Shown here in pieces: positions 36,196-45,165 of a stretch of 64,000 bases of DNA. Numbering within the stretch: position 1 is the first letter of the stretch; each line of letters starts with the position of its first letter. A program made the position numbers and the translations under genes. Under the pieces are notes generated by a model, which saw nothing but the letters and a program-made list of their open reading frames with translations, made no database searches and had not been told where the DNA came from. Origin of the DNA: Roseibium suaedae (GTDB lineage: Bacteria; Pseudomonadota; Alphaproteobacteria; Rhizobiales; Stappiaceae); NCBI RefSeq assembly GCF_900142725.1, contig NZ_FRBW01000001.1, positions 620,001-684,000 of the forward strand. The letters are read 5' to 3'.

Positions 36196-36765
36196 TTATT
36201 TCGCTGCCTTGATCTCGAACGGCAGCGTGATGATGCCCTGCTTGCCGCTGGCCGCATCCGTGAAAGTCGTCTCGAGGCTGTAGGCGCCTTCCGGAAGGCC
36301 TTCGAACGTGAAGGTCATCGAGGTGAAGGCCTGGCGGTCTTCACTGCGGGAAGTGCCCTGGATCGAGGCAAACTTGTCTTCCGCAGCCAGAACCTGGCCG
36401 GAAGGCATGATCAGGCGGTAGCTGGCCTGAATGTCGTAGGAAAGCCCCGCGTCCGAGCTGGTGAAGCCATAGCCGACCGGCTGGACATAGACCGTCATGG
36501 TTTCGCCGGGGGCAAAGACGGCAGAGCCGCGAGGCTGATATTTGCCAAAGCCACGGGCAGGTGCCTGGGCGAAGTCTGCGGCAGTAAAGGCAAGCGGAGC
36601 GCTGGCCCATGCTGCGTCAAGCTGGCTGAAGCTTTCCACGAGGGCGGGAGCGGGTGCCGGCACGGTTGGAGCCGCAGGGTCTGCAGCCGCCCAATGCGGG
36701 AAAACCGCGCACATTGCCAAAACCGAACCCGCGGCCACGCGCCGCCGGATGAAACCTGCCGTCAT
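36196..36765 (-). CDS. Exported protein of unknown function
   Basis: A 189-residue protein with an RR-containing signal (MTAGFIRRRVAAGSVLAMCAVF, cleaved near AAADPA at 30). After a Pro/Ala linker, the body is beta-rich, with the repeated theme GETMTVYVQPVGYGF, YDIQASYRLIMPSGQ and EGLPEGAYSLETTFTD, suggesting an Ig-like fold. No Cys in the mature part. The twin Arg is not a perfect Tat motif. Start 36765 is preceded by CAGGGGG. No family recognised. Faces the sigma-54 activator gene's end at 36881. Confidence 0.7.
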   Translation of the reverse strand: MTAGFIRRRVAAGSVLAMCAVFPHWAAADPAAPTVPAPAPALVESFSQLDAAWASAPLAFTAADFAQAPARGFGKYQPRGSAVFAPGETMTVYVQPVGYGFTSSDAGLSYDIQASYRLIMPSGQVLAAEDKFASIQGTSRSEDRQAFTSMTFTFEGLPEGAYSLETTFTDAASGKQGIITLPFEIKAAK

Positions 36766-36880
36766 CAATGCCCCCTGCAAAAGCCCAAGCGTGTTGTTTT
36801 TTCAACTTGTTTTCAGTCGATATAGACCGACTTCAGGCCACGCACAAGAAAATGACAGAGATGCGGTAAATGCCGTCCGG

Positions 36881-38362
36881 CTAACCACTGCGCTCCTGCC
36901 ACGACTGGCGCTTGCGGTAGATGGTCGAGGGACTGATTTCCAGGGCGGCTGCGGCCATGGCGATGTTGCCGTCGAAGGCATCCAGTGCGTCTTCGATGAT
37001 CCGCTTTTCCTGGGCCCAGAGAGGCTCGATGGTGGAGAAGGCACGGGCAGGGGCTGCTGCGCGGGCACGCTCGCGGGACAGGTCGACAATCGTGCCGCTG
37101 CGGCCCGACGGATCGCGGATCAGCATGGGCAGCATGTCGAAGGTGACGGCGAGCCCGTCGTTCATCACCACGATCTGGCGGATGGTGTTTTCCAGCTGAC
37201 GCACGTTGCCCGGCCAGTTGTAGGCCGTCAGGCGTGCCTCGGCATCCGCGTCGAAGCCACGGAACCCGCGGCGTTCTTCTGCGGCGAACCGGTCCAGGAA
37301 GGTCTGGGCCAGGGTCAGGATATCGTCCCGGCGCTCGCGCAGGGGCGGAAGCTGGATCGGCAGCACATGCAGCCGGTAGTAAAGGTCTTCCCGGAACCGG
37401 CCTGCCGCGACTTCCGACAGCGGATTGCGGTTGGTTGCGCAGATGATGCGGGCATCCACCTTGCGGGTGGCGGTGTCGCCAAGGCGCTGGAACGTGCCGG
37501 TCTGCAGGAAACGGAGCAGCTTGCTCTGAAGGAGCAGGTCCATTTCGCCGATTTCGTCCAGGAACAGCGTGCCGCCGTCTGCCTGTTCGGCTGCGCCTGC
37601 ACGGCTGTCCGTCGCGCCGGTGAAGGCACCCCGGACATGGCCGAAGATTTCGCTTTCGATCAGGTCTCGCGGGATGGCCGCGCAGTTGATCGTGACGAGA
37701 CGCTCGGACTTGCGTTCGGAAAGGGAATGAAGGGCGTTGGCGCACAGTTCCTTGCCGGTGCCGGACTCGCCCGTGATGAAGACGGGAGCCTGTGACGGCG
37801 CCATGCGCTTGATCTGGTCATAGACCACGGTCATGGCAGACGAGCGGCCGATCAGCTTTTCTAGGCCGCTCGCGGCCGGGCTTCGCGGAAGACGGATAGC
37901 GGTGTCCGACTGATCCTGCAGAAGCTGCTCCGGCGTGACGCCTGCCGCCTGAATGGCGATCGGCATCGGCTTGCGCTGATCCAGCTGGAAGGAGATCTTG
38001 GAGGCCAGCATGTCCAGCGAGAAGGGCTTGGTCAGGAAGTCATGCGCCCCGGCCCGCATGGCGCTCACCGCCCGGGAAACGGATCCCTTGGCGGAAACCG
38101 CGATGATGACCGATGATGGGCAGCGGACCGCGAAGGCTTCCAGAGCCTCGTCTCCGCCAATGGTCTCAAGATCCAGCACCAGAACATCCGTGTTGTTCTT
38201 GGCAAGATCGTCTAGGCAGGATGCCGGGTCCGAATAAAGGACGGGATCTGAACAGCGCACCTTCAGCTTGGCGGTCACGGCTGCGGACCGGGCGGCTTCT
38301 GAAGCGGACATGTCTAGAACGCGAACTGTTACGGGCCTTGTGAAGGCCTGATTACTCCCCAT
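36881..38362 (-). CDS. Sigma-54-dependent response regulator (NtrC/LuxO type)
   Basis: A 493-residue protein: receiver (10-125) with the phospho-acceptor Asp64 (LVLDLE) and Lys112 (TKPF) but without the usual acidic pair near residue 16 (reads RVLDMSAS); AAA+ core with Walker A GESGTGKE (198-205), the sigma-54 contact loop GAFTGA (245-250), Walker B GGTLFLDE (263-270), and a Fis-type helix-turn-helix at the end ([10 protein letters not shown]). It activates sigma-54 promoters. No kinase gene is adjacent. It is divergent from the EAL gene at 38707, so that gene is a candidate target. Start 38362 chosen; the frame runs on to 38485. Confidence 0.88.
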   Translation of the reverse strand: MGSNQAFTRPVTVRVLDMSASEAARSAAVTAKLKVRCSDPVLYSDPASCLDDLAKNNTDVLVLDLETIGGDEALEAFAVRCPSSVIIAVSAKGSVSRAVSAMRAGAHDFLTKPFSLDMLASKISFQLDQRKPMPIAIQAAGVTPEQLLQDQSDTAIRLPRSPAASGLEKLIGRSSAMTVVYDQIKRMAPSQAPVFITGESGTGKELCANALHSLSERKSERLVTINCAAIPRDLIESEIFGHVRGAFTGATDSRAGAAEQADGGTLFLDEIGEMDLLLQSKLLRFLQTGTFQRLGDTATRKVDARIICATNRNPLSEVAAGRFREDLYYRLHVLPIQLPPLRERRDDILTLAQTFLDRFAAEERRGFRGFDADAEARLTAYNWPGNVRQLENTIRQIVVMNDGLAVTFDMLPMLIRDPSGRSGTIVDLSRERARAAAPARAFSTIEPLWAQEKRIIEDALDAFDGNIAMAAAALEISPSTIYRKRQSWQERSG

Positions 38363-38706
38363 TGCTGGGCTTCCCCCGTCGCTCGTGGCTACGCGTTTAC
38401 TGCTTGGCCAAGGATTGACCTTGAAAGAATAATTCCCTGAACAGGGTAAACAAAGGGTTGTCAGTCTTGCGAAAAGAAAAACCAATCTGAGGCGGGCGGA
38501 TTTCTGCCGTTCCGAAGTTGGCGGAAGGCAGGCTCCCTGCGATAGACCTGAACGAAGTCTTTAAAATGCTGGGTTCTGTGGCCGTTAGTGGGGGACAACC
38601 GGTTCTATCCCCAGATGCATGGACCTCAAGGATTCGGAGGGGGACGTTTCTTAAGGCATGATTAACGTCAGTTTTGTGATTCGAGTATGAGAGCTTTCGG
38701 GGATAA

Positions 38707-40245
38707 ATGGGGCGCATCGCGACCATCTTTATCGTGATCTGCATGGCGGTGATCGCCATGTCGGTCTCCGCTGTGCTGGTGTTCCAGTTTGGCCGCCCGT
38801 TCGGGGAGGCCGTGTCGCTGTCCCTGGCGCTCATGTGCACGATGATCCTGCTGCATCTTCTGCTCAGCCGCTCCCGCGAGCGCAGCTCCGTCACAGAGGC
38901 GGTGGAGCGACTCGAAGACCGGATGAACGAGATCGATGAGGATGTCGGCAATCTCGAAGGCCGCCTGACGGGCGTCGAACACACGATCCCACGCCGCACC
39001 CGCGAGGAAATCGATCCGCTGTTTGCCGAGGTCGAGGTTCTGGGCACCCTGGTCAAGCAGATGGCAGAAGCCATGTCCGATCTGGAAACCCGCTTCGAGG
39101 ATCAACAGCAGCTTCCCCCGCCGCCGCAGATGCAGGAACTGCCGCATTATGGGCAGCGGAGCAGCTACGACAACGGGCCGCTGCCGCATCTGCAGAACCA
39201 GCAGGGCAATCCCTATGTCCCGCAGTCCGCTTCTGCCGCGCCGTCGCCGGACAGGGCCGGAGGCTATGTGCCGCAGCAGCCTGCGCGCGATTATGGAAAT
39301 CACGCCCCGTCCAATCAGGGCTATGCGGCGCCGCCGGTGATGCCGCAGTCGCCGATGTCGCGTCCTGCGGCTCAGGCCGCGCCGCAGGTTTCCACCTCAG
39401 GGCCGGACGACTACGCCCGAGCACCTGCGCCCGCGCCCCGGCCGTCAGCTCCGGCTGCCTCTGATCCGGGCATGCGGGAACTGATCCTGTCGGCCCTCAA
39501 CGCCAATCGCGTTGAACTGCATCTTCAGCCGATCGTGACGCTGCCGCAGCGCCAGGTGAAGTACTATGAGGCCTTCACACGCCTCAGGGATTCCCAGGGT
39601 GAGTTGATCGACGCCGCGACCTTCCTGCCGGAAGCGGTCCGCTCCGGCCTGATCGCCCGTATCGACAATCTGCAGCTTTTCCGCTCCGTGCAGGTCATCC
39701 GGCGTCTGACAGCCCGCAACCGCAACGCAGCGCTGTTCTGCAATGTCTCGTCCCTGTCGCTGGTGGATGAAACCTTCTTCCCCGGCTTCCTGGAGTTCGT
39801 GCGCTCGAACAAGAGCTTCGCGGACGTGATCGTCTTCGAGTTCTCCCAGGAAGACGTGGCCCAGATGGGCGTGATGGAGATGGAAAGCCTCAGCGCGCTT
39901 GCCGAGATCGGCTTCCACTTCTCGGTCGACCGCATCACCGACATGAAGATGGACTTCAAGACCCTGGCACAGCGCGGCTTCAAATATGCCAAGCTGCATG
40001 CGGACTATCTGATCGGCCGCCGGGCCGCCGATCACGGGCACATCCATCCGTCCGACTTCGGCGATCTTCTGCATCGCTACGGCATCGAGCTGATCCCGGA
40101 TCATGTCGAGACCGAGTCTCAGGTGCTGGAACTGCTGGACTACGAGGTCAAGCTCGCTCAGGGCAACCTCTTCTCGCCGCCCCGTCCGGTTCGTGCCGAA
40201 GTCCTCCAGGGCGCCCCGGCTCCTGCGGCCCGCAAGCGGGCCTGA
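38707..40245 (+). CDS. TipF-like membrane protein with degenerate EAL domain
   Basis: A 512-residue protein: two N-terminal membrane helices (5-28, 34-53), coiled coil (58-130), Pro/Gln-rich linker (134-250) and an EAL domain (255-495). The architecture matches Caulobacter TipF, a c-di-GMP-binding flagellar pole factor. Catalytic pattern is degraded: EAF (288-290) replaces EAL; ITE is FSQ (379-381); DD is VD (407-408); EGVET is DHVET (465-469). It probably binds rather than cuts c-di-GMP. The 344-bp gap 38363-38706 holds its promoter and shows no gene; I saw no sigma-54 box in it. Confidence 0.75.
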   Translation: MGRIATIFIVICMAVIAMSVSAVLVFQFGRPFGEAVSLSLALMCTMILLHLLLSRSRERSSVTEAVERLEDRMNEIDEDVGNLEGRLTGVEHTIPRRTREEIDPLFAEVEVLGTLVKQMAEAMSDLETRFEDQQQLPPPPQMQELPHYGQRSSYDNGPLPHLQNQQGNPYVPQSASAAPSPDRAGGYVPQQPARDYGNHAPSNQGYAAPPVMPQSPMSRPAAQAAPQVSTSGPDDYARAPAPAPRPSAPAASDPGMRELILSALNANRVELHLQPIVTLPQRQVKYYEAFTRLRDSQGELIDAATFLPEAVRSGLIARIDNLQLFRSVQVIRRLTARNRNAALFCNVSSLSLVDETFFPGFLEFVRSNKSFADVIVFEFSQEDVAQMGVMEMESLSALAEIGFHFSVDRITDMKMDFKTLAQRGFKYAKLHADYLIGRRAADHGHIHPSDFGDLLHRYGIELIPDHVETESQVLELLDYEVKLAQGNLFSPPRPVRAEVLQGAPAPAARKRA

Positions 40246-40349
40246 TCGCTCTTACCGCGAGGCAAGGCAAGTATCTTTCCGACCGGTGTTCTTCCTTTGG
40301 GAAGATCGGTCATCTGAGTCTTCCCGGACATTCTGGATTTTCACCGTTC

Positions 40350-40485
40350 GATCGTCATCCCGGCCAAGCTGAGCGCGAGCCGGGACCGGTGAACCAAAAG
40401 ACTATCGGTTTCAAATCGTTGATGACCGGTACGCCTCGGCTCGCCGATCCCGGATCTCCGCTTCACTGCGTCCGGGATGACGAAC
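40350..40485. repeat. Palindromic intergenic repeat, first unit
   Basis: A unit that begins GTCATCCCGGCC and ends CCGGGATGAC, with further inverse matches inside (CCGGGACCGG, CCGATCCCGG). GTCATCCC-type units are common in intergenic DNA of rhizobia and relatives. No gene between 40246 and 40749. Confidence 0.6.
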
Positions 40486-40546
40486 TGAGAGGTTGATGGC
40501 AAAGAGTCAATCACTTCTGAATGCGTCAAGTCACGAAGAGCTGGAT

Positions 40547-40665
40547 GTCATCCCTGCGAAGGCAGGGATCCAGTAACCATCTGAGGTAACTGACTTTTTC
40601 AAGATTCCCCTCTACGGGATACTGGATCCCGGTCTTGGTGCATCGCACCAAACCGGGATGACCAA
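40547..40665. repeat. Palindromic intergenic repeat, second unit
   Basis: Begins TGTCATCCCTGC, ends CCGGGATGACC, with internal GATCCAGTA and TACTGGATC arms. It shares GTCATCCC/GGGATGAC ends with the first unit but is otherwise different. Confidence 0.6.
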
Positions 40666-40691
40666 CAAACTTGGCTGCTTTGTCATCAAAG

Positions 40692-40730
40692 TAAAAAGGG
40701 CCGGGAAGCAATTCCCGGCCCTTTGCTTTT
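40692..40730 (-). terminator. Intrinsic terminator of the M16 pair
   Basis: Stem 40695-40706 (AAAGGGCCGGGA) with 40713-40724 (TCCCGGCCCTTT), loop of six, T-run on the minus strand. Confidence 0.85.
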
Positions 40731-40749
40731 CGGTCTCATTTGCTCGCGG

Positions 40750-42087
40750 TCAGTTGGCCTTGATGTCCGGACCAACCGTGGAGATGGAAGGCTCCTTGGC
40801 ATCGAGAAGGCGCTTTGCGACGCGCTGGACGTCCGCCAGGGTCACGGCTTCGATCTCCGCATTGCGGCGGTCAAAGTAGTCGATGCCGAGTTTGGCGTTC
40901 TGGATCGCGACAAGCTGCAGGGCGATCTTGCCGGAGGAATCGAAGCGCAAGGGGTAGGAGCCGGTGATGAAGCGCTTGGCGCTGTCCAGCTCTTCCTGGG
41001 TCGGGCCGTCGGTTGCCATACGGGTCAGCTGGTCACGCATGACCTGAATGGTCTCGTTGGCCCGGTCGGCGCGGGTGGCAGCCGAGGCAAACAGGATGCC
41101 TGTGTGATCATACGGGGCCATCTGGGTATAGGCGCCATAGCTCAGGCCGCGCTTCTCGCGCACTTCCTCATACATCCAGGAGGTGAAGGTGCCACCGCCG
41201 AGAATGTGGTTCATCACGAAGGCCGCCTGATAGTCCGGGTCATCGCGCTTCAGGCCAGGCAGGGCGAAGAGGATGGAAGTCTGCTGCACATCCATGGTGC
41301 TGTTGACGATCTTGCCTGTTTCAGCCGTCACTTCCGGCACCGTGGTCAGCTCGCCCTTTTCCGGCAGACCGGCAAAGACCTCGTCGAGAAGCGGGGCAAG
41401 CGTCTTGGCATCGATGGCACCAACCACGCCGATCTTCAGGCCGTCGCGGGTCAGAAGACGGGTCTTCATCGCCTTCAGGTCTTCCGCTGTCAGTGCGGCA
41501 AGGGTTTCTTCCGTGCCGTCATTGGGGCGTGCGTAAGGATGGTCGCCGACTATTGCCTTCATCAGGTCCCGGCTGGCCACCGTATCGGCGTCCTGGGACG
41601 CCCGGCGGATGCCGGAGGCGATCTGGGTCTTCATCCGGTTGATCGCCACCTCGTCAAAGCGCGGGTCGTTCACAGCCAGACGCAGCATGTCGAAAGCTTC
41701 GCTCTGGGTGGTCGTCAGGGTGCGGAGGGAGCCGTAGAAATTGTCCTTGTCCGCATTGAAGCTGACGCTGACGGCCAGGTCTTCAAGCTTGGCCTGATAC
41801 TCCTCGGAGGGCATGTCGCCAGCGCCCTCGTCCAGGGTCGCAGCGAGAAGACGGGTCACGCCTTCCTTGCCATCCGGATCCTGAGCCGTTCCGCCGGCGA
41901 AGGAAAAGTTCAGGGCGATGACGGGAATGGTCTCGTCGTGCACCAGCCAGGCTTCGATGCCCTTGGGGCTGGTGACGCGCTCGATCTCGACAGCAGCCGA
42001 GGGAGCTGCGGAAAAGGCCAGGAGACCGAGAGCGGTGAGGGGGGCTGCAACCTTTCGCGGCAGGGCAGCGGAAATGAACTGGAACAT
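40750..42087 (-). CDS. M16 family peptidase-like protein, non-catalytic partner
   Basis: A 445-residue exported protein with a signal (FQFISAALPRKVAAPLTALGLLAFSAAPSAAVE region, about 1-35). It has the M16 fold (two homologous halves, NFSFAGGTAQDPDGKEGVTRLLAATLDEGA) but no HxxEH zinc motif. The R/Y pair near the end that M16 partners keep is present as TSWMYEEVREKRGLSYGAY. It pairs with the active M16 gene upstream (stop and start 4 bp apart). Start at 42087, four bases after that stop. Confidence 0.85.
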   Translation of the reverse strand: MFQFISAALPRKVAAPLTALGLLAFSAAPSAAVEIERVTSPKGIEAWLVHDETIPVIALNFSFAGGTAQDPDGKEGVTRLLAATLDEGAGDMPSEEYQAKLEDLAVSVSFNADKDNFYGSLRTLTTTQSEAFDMLRLAVNDPRFDEVAINRMKTQIASGIRRASQDADTVASRDLMKAIVGDHPYARPNDGTEETLAALTAEDLKAMKTRLLTRDGLKIGVVGAIDAKTLAPLLDEVFAGLPEKGELTTVPEVTAETGKIVNSTMDVQQTSILFALPGLKRDDPDYQAAFVMNHILGGGTFTSWMYEEVREKRGLSYGAYTQMAPYDHTGILFASAATRADRANETIQVMRDQLTRMATDGPTQEELDSAKRFITGSYPLRFDSSGKIALQLVAIQNAKLGIDYFDRRNAEIEAVTLADVQRVAKRLLDAKEPSISTVGPDIKAN

Positions 42088-42091
42088 GCGA

Positions 42092-43534
42092 TCAGCCCTT
42101 CGGAGTTGCGTTGGTTGCATTGGCTTCTGGTGCCTCGGCCGGCTTGGGCATTTTCAACTCGCCAATGACCGGGTCGCCGGCAAGATAGGTGCGGGCAGCA
42201 TTCTGCACCTCTTCCGCCGTGACGGACTGAATGCGGGAGGGCCAGTTCTGCACCTGGTCGATAGATTGTCCGGAGGCCAATGCGGCGCCAAAGATGCGGG
42301 CAAGGGTCTGCTGGCTGTCCTGCGCATAGATGGCGTCGGCCACCATGGAGTTCTTGGCGCGGGCCAGTTCCTCTTCTGTCACGCCGCCCGAGACGAGCTT
42401 TGTCAGCTCCTCGTGGATCACCGCTTCCATTTCGTCCAGCGTGTGGCCGGGGACCGGCGTTGCATAGAAGCCGAAGCGGCCATCATCCAGGGCGTCCCCG
42501 GAGTAGTAGCTGCCGGCACTGATCGCGATCTTGCGGTTCAGCACGGCTTCCTTGTGCAGGCGGCTCGTTGCCCCTCCGCCCATGATGTAGGACAGAACAT
42601 CCAAAGCCTCGGAGGTGTTGCCTTCTCCGGTGTGCTGGCTCGGCACGATCCAGCTCATGGTGATGGATTCCTGCCGGACACGGTCATCGGTCACTGCGAT
42701 CCGGCGTTCGCCGGAGAGCGGCGGTTCTGCGGGGCGAACGCGCGGACCCGGCTCGGCGCGCCGGGCCACCTTGCCATAGGTCTCTTCCGCAAGCTTCTTG
42801 ACCGCATCGGCTTCCACATCACCGGCGATCACCACAATGGCGTTGTTCGGCGTGTAGAAACGGTCATAGAAGGCGATGGCCTTTTCCTTGTCGAGCGCTT
42901 CGATCTCGCTCTTCCAGCCGATCACGGGCGAACCATAGGGATGGTTCACGAAGGTGATGGCTGTCAGGGCTTCGCTGAGGCGGGAGCCGGGCTCGTTTTC
43001 AACGCGCATGCGGCGTTCTTCCAGCACCACGTCCCGTTCCGGATTGACCACTTCGTCACTGAGGATGAGGTTCTGCATCCGGTCAGCTTCCATCTCCATC
43101 ATCTTGGCCAGATGGTCCTTGGAGACGCGCTGGAAATAGGCGGTGTAGTCATAGCTGGTGAAGGCATTCTCCTGCCCGCCGATCTCGGCAACCAGGGTTG
43201 AGAAGGCGCCGTCCGGATGATCCTTGGTGCCCTTGAACATCAGGTGCTCGAGGAAATGGGCGACACCGGATTCTCCCTCCGGTTCATCGGCAGAGCCGAC
43301 CTTGTACCAGATCATGTGCGTGACAACCGGTGCGCGGTGATCCGGGATCACGACCACTTCCAGGCCATTGGAGAGGGTGAAATGGCTGAGGTTCGGTGCG
43401 ATCTGAACCGTCTCCGCCGGCTTGTCCTGCGCCCAGGCAGAAGCGGGCAAGCTGACTGGTGCGGTCAGGGAAAGGGCGATGACGGCAAGTGCGCCGCCGC
43501 TTCTCAGGAGTTTCCGATGGCGGGAAATGAGCAA
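42092..43534 (-). CDS. M16 family zinc metallopeptidase, catalytic partner
   Basis: A 480-residue exported peptidase. The zinc motif HFLEHLMFKGT (about 81-91) is HxxEH; the second Glu is in the helix MMEMEADRM. The signal peptide (SGGALAVIALSLTAPVSLPASAWA) ends about residue 35. The start was placed at TTG 43534 because GGAGA lies six bases upstream; the frame runs to 43597. It likely works with the inactive M16 protein as a heterodimer in the periplasm, degrading peptides. Ends with an Ala/Asn-rich tail. Confidence 0.88.
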   Translation of the reverse strand: MLISRHRKLLRSGGALAVIALSLTAPVSLPASAWAQDKPAETVQIAPNLSHFTLSNGLEVVVIPDHRAPVVTHMIWYKVGSADEPEGESGVAHFLEHLMFKGTKDHPDGAFSTLVAEIGGQENAFTSYDYTAYFQRVSKDHLAKMMEMEADRMQNLILSDEVVNPERDVVLEERRMRVENEPGSRLSEALTAITFVNHPYGSPVIGWKSEIEALDKEKAIAFYDRFYTPNNAIVVIAGDVEADAVKKLAEETYGKVARRAEPGPRVRPAEPPLSGERRIAVTDDRVRQESITMSWIVPSQHTGEGNTSEALDVLSYIMGGGATSRLHKEAVLNRKIAISAGSYYSGDALDDGRFGFYATPVPGHTLDEMEAVIHEELTKLVSGGVTEEELARAKNSMVADAIYAQDSQQTLARIFGAALASGQSIDQVQNWPSRIQSVTAEEVQNAARTYLAGDPVIGELKMPKPAEAPEANATNATPKG

Positions 43535-43760
43535 CTTGGTCTCCGTTGATCGAAACGTGGAACATTCCGGCCCATGCGCGGTCCCGCGCAAAGGCACATC
43601 GTTTCAAAGTGATATAGGCGGACCGTCCGAAAAGGTCGCCTTAAAGTTTGGTCATGTTTGCGTGAAGCAGGCATGGCCGCCGCTGTCCGTCAGAGCTTTG
43701 GCAATGAGCTTTCCTAAAACGCTCTGCCAGAAGGATAGGGGGCTGAGAAAGCATGGCAAT

Positions 43761-43800
43761 AAAAAGGCCGCCGGGAAATCAATCCGGGCGGCCCCCATTT
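43761..43800 (-). terminator. Intrinsic terminator of the BamF-like gene
   Basis: Stem GGCCGCC (43766-43772) with GGCGGCC (43787-43793), followed on the minus strand by TTTTTATT. The gap 43535-43818 has no gene. Confidence 0.75.
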
Positions 43801-43818
43801 CTCTTCATTTACGCCGGT

Positions 43819-44511
43819 TCAGTTCTGGCCGCGCTGGCAAGATCCGCCGGTCTCTTCCAGACAGCGCATGTCCAGAGGACGGCTGTCATAGGGATCGTAA
43901 TTGGTCGCTTGGGTCTTTTCCTTCACCTCGGGCAGCGCCGCTCCATCGGAGGACTGGCTGTACTTGGTGGGCGGATCGGTCAGATAGCGGCGCTTGATCC
44001 CGGCTTCATTGCCGGTTCCGGCGGCTTCACGGCTGAGCGAGTTCGCCGAGGAATTCTGAGCGCGCAGTTCCGCAGGGCTCAGCTTGTCACCTGAGATGAC
44101 CTGCTGATCGCGGCTCTCGGCCAGACGGTCGATGTTCGCGTCATTGCGGATGTTGATGCCGCGCATCTGCTCGGAGCGCAGAACGCCGGAGTGCATCCGG
44201 CCGGTGCCCTTGTAGACTTCCTGGATCTCGGCGAGATCCTTGTTCTGCTGAGACTGCGGCCAGGATGCGGAGCCCTTGCCAGCGACCCGGGTTTCGGGCT
44301 GGGGCAGGTTGTCCATGTTGGACGGCATGGCCAGAGGCGCGCGCGGTGCATATTCGATCGGCTTGGCATGCGGATCAACCGCGCCAAGGCCGGACATGAG
44401 GCCGGCTACCAAAGCCGTGTCGGGAGCCTGAGTGGTGCCATCTGGGGCTTCACACGCAGCAAGACCCGCGGCCGCAATCAAAACCAACAGCGGTCGGGAG
44501 AATGTCTTCAT
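43819..44511 (-). CDS. Lipoprotein, DUF3035 / BamF-like
   Basis: A 230-residue lipoprotein. The signal MKTFSRPLLVLIAAAGLAAC has the lipobox LAAC, acylated Cys about residue 20. The rest is mostly extended and polar, with ELRAQNSSANSLS and a short Cys pair (MRCLEETGGSCQRG) at the end. The composition fits the DUF3035 family, called BamF, a small lipoprotein of the alphaproteobacterial outer-membrane assembly complex. Neighbours lspA (signal peptidase II, which would process it) and ileS support a conserved envelope block. Family call is moderate. GTG at 44526 is an alternative start. Confidence 0.65.
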   Translation of the reverse strand: MKTFSRPLLVLIAAAGLAACEAPDGTTQAPDTALVAGLMSGLGAVDPHAKPIEYAPRAPLAMPSNMDNLPQPETRVAGKGSASWPQSQQNKDLAEIQEVYKGTGRMHSGVLRSEQMRGINIRNDANIDRLAESRDQQVISGDKLSPAELRAQNSSANSLSREAAGTGNEAGIKRRYLTDPPTKYSQSSDGAALPEVKEKTQATNYDPYDSRPLDMRCLEETGGSCQRGQN

Positions 44512-44631
44512 TATCGTCCGCAGCACCCCGGACTCCTTGTTCCTGCCTGAACCAGAGCACGGGAAAATCCCGCGCGAGAATTTTTGCGAGTCTCGACCCC
44601 TCAGGGACTTAACCTGCTGTTTGCGGCTGAA

Positions 44632-45144
44632 TTAGGACCGCCCTCGCAGACCGTCATACAGGAGACCTGCCACTCCGGCAACGATCCAGACGTCCGCTAG
44701 GTTGAACACGTACCAGGAAAAGCTGCCTACGTGGAAGTGCACGAAGTCCACAACCGCGCCGAGGGCGAGGCGGTCGATGCCGTTGCCAATCGCGCCGCCG
44801 ATGATCAGGGCCAGCGCCAGGGCGACAAACCGGTTCTGCGCCCGCACGGACCAGACCCACAGGCCGATGGTTGCAGCGACGGTGAAAAGCGCCAGGATCC
44901 AGCGGCCAAGGTCGCCATCCTGTTGAAACAGGCCGTAGGAAATGCCCCGGTTCCAGACGAGGACAATGTCGAGCACCGGCAGCAGCCGGACCGGTCCATT
45001 GACCGCAAGGTCGAAGCCGTGGACCAGCCACAGCTTCGTTCCCTGGTCGAGGATCAGTCCAACAAGCGCGATGAGCGCAACGAACCCACTGAAATGCCCC
45101 CAGAACCACTGGTTCCTGAAGGACGGCCGATCCGTTGTGGTCAT
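44632..45144 (-). CDS. lspA: Lipoprotein signal peptidase (signal peptidase II)
   Basis: A 170-residue membrane peptidase with four hydrophobic helices and the two catalytic Asp motifs, GNGIDR (about 115-120) and NLADVWI (about 144-150). It cleaves prolipoproteins. AGGAG at six-base spacing supports the start at 45144 over 45159. Follows ileS by 21 bp. Confidence 0.95.
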   Translation of the reverse strand: MTTTDRPSFRNQWFWGHFSGFVALIALVGLILDQGTKLWLVHGFDLAVNGPVRLLPVLDIVLVWNRGISYGLFQQDGDLGRWILALFTVAATIGLWVWSVRAQNRFVALALALIIGGAIGNGIDRLALGAVVDFVHFHVGSFSWYVFNLADVWIVAGVAGLLYDGLRGRS

Positions 45145-45165
45145 TGCTTCTCCTGTCATCTGGGC

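Noticed and set aside
38363-38706. Sigma-54 promoter for the TipF-like gene
   Set aside because: The best GG...GC candidate has 11 instead of 10 intervening bases, so it does not meet the strict spacing.
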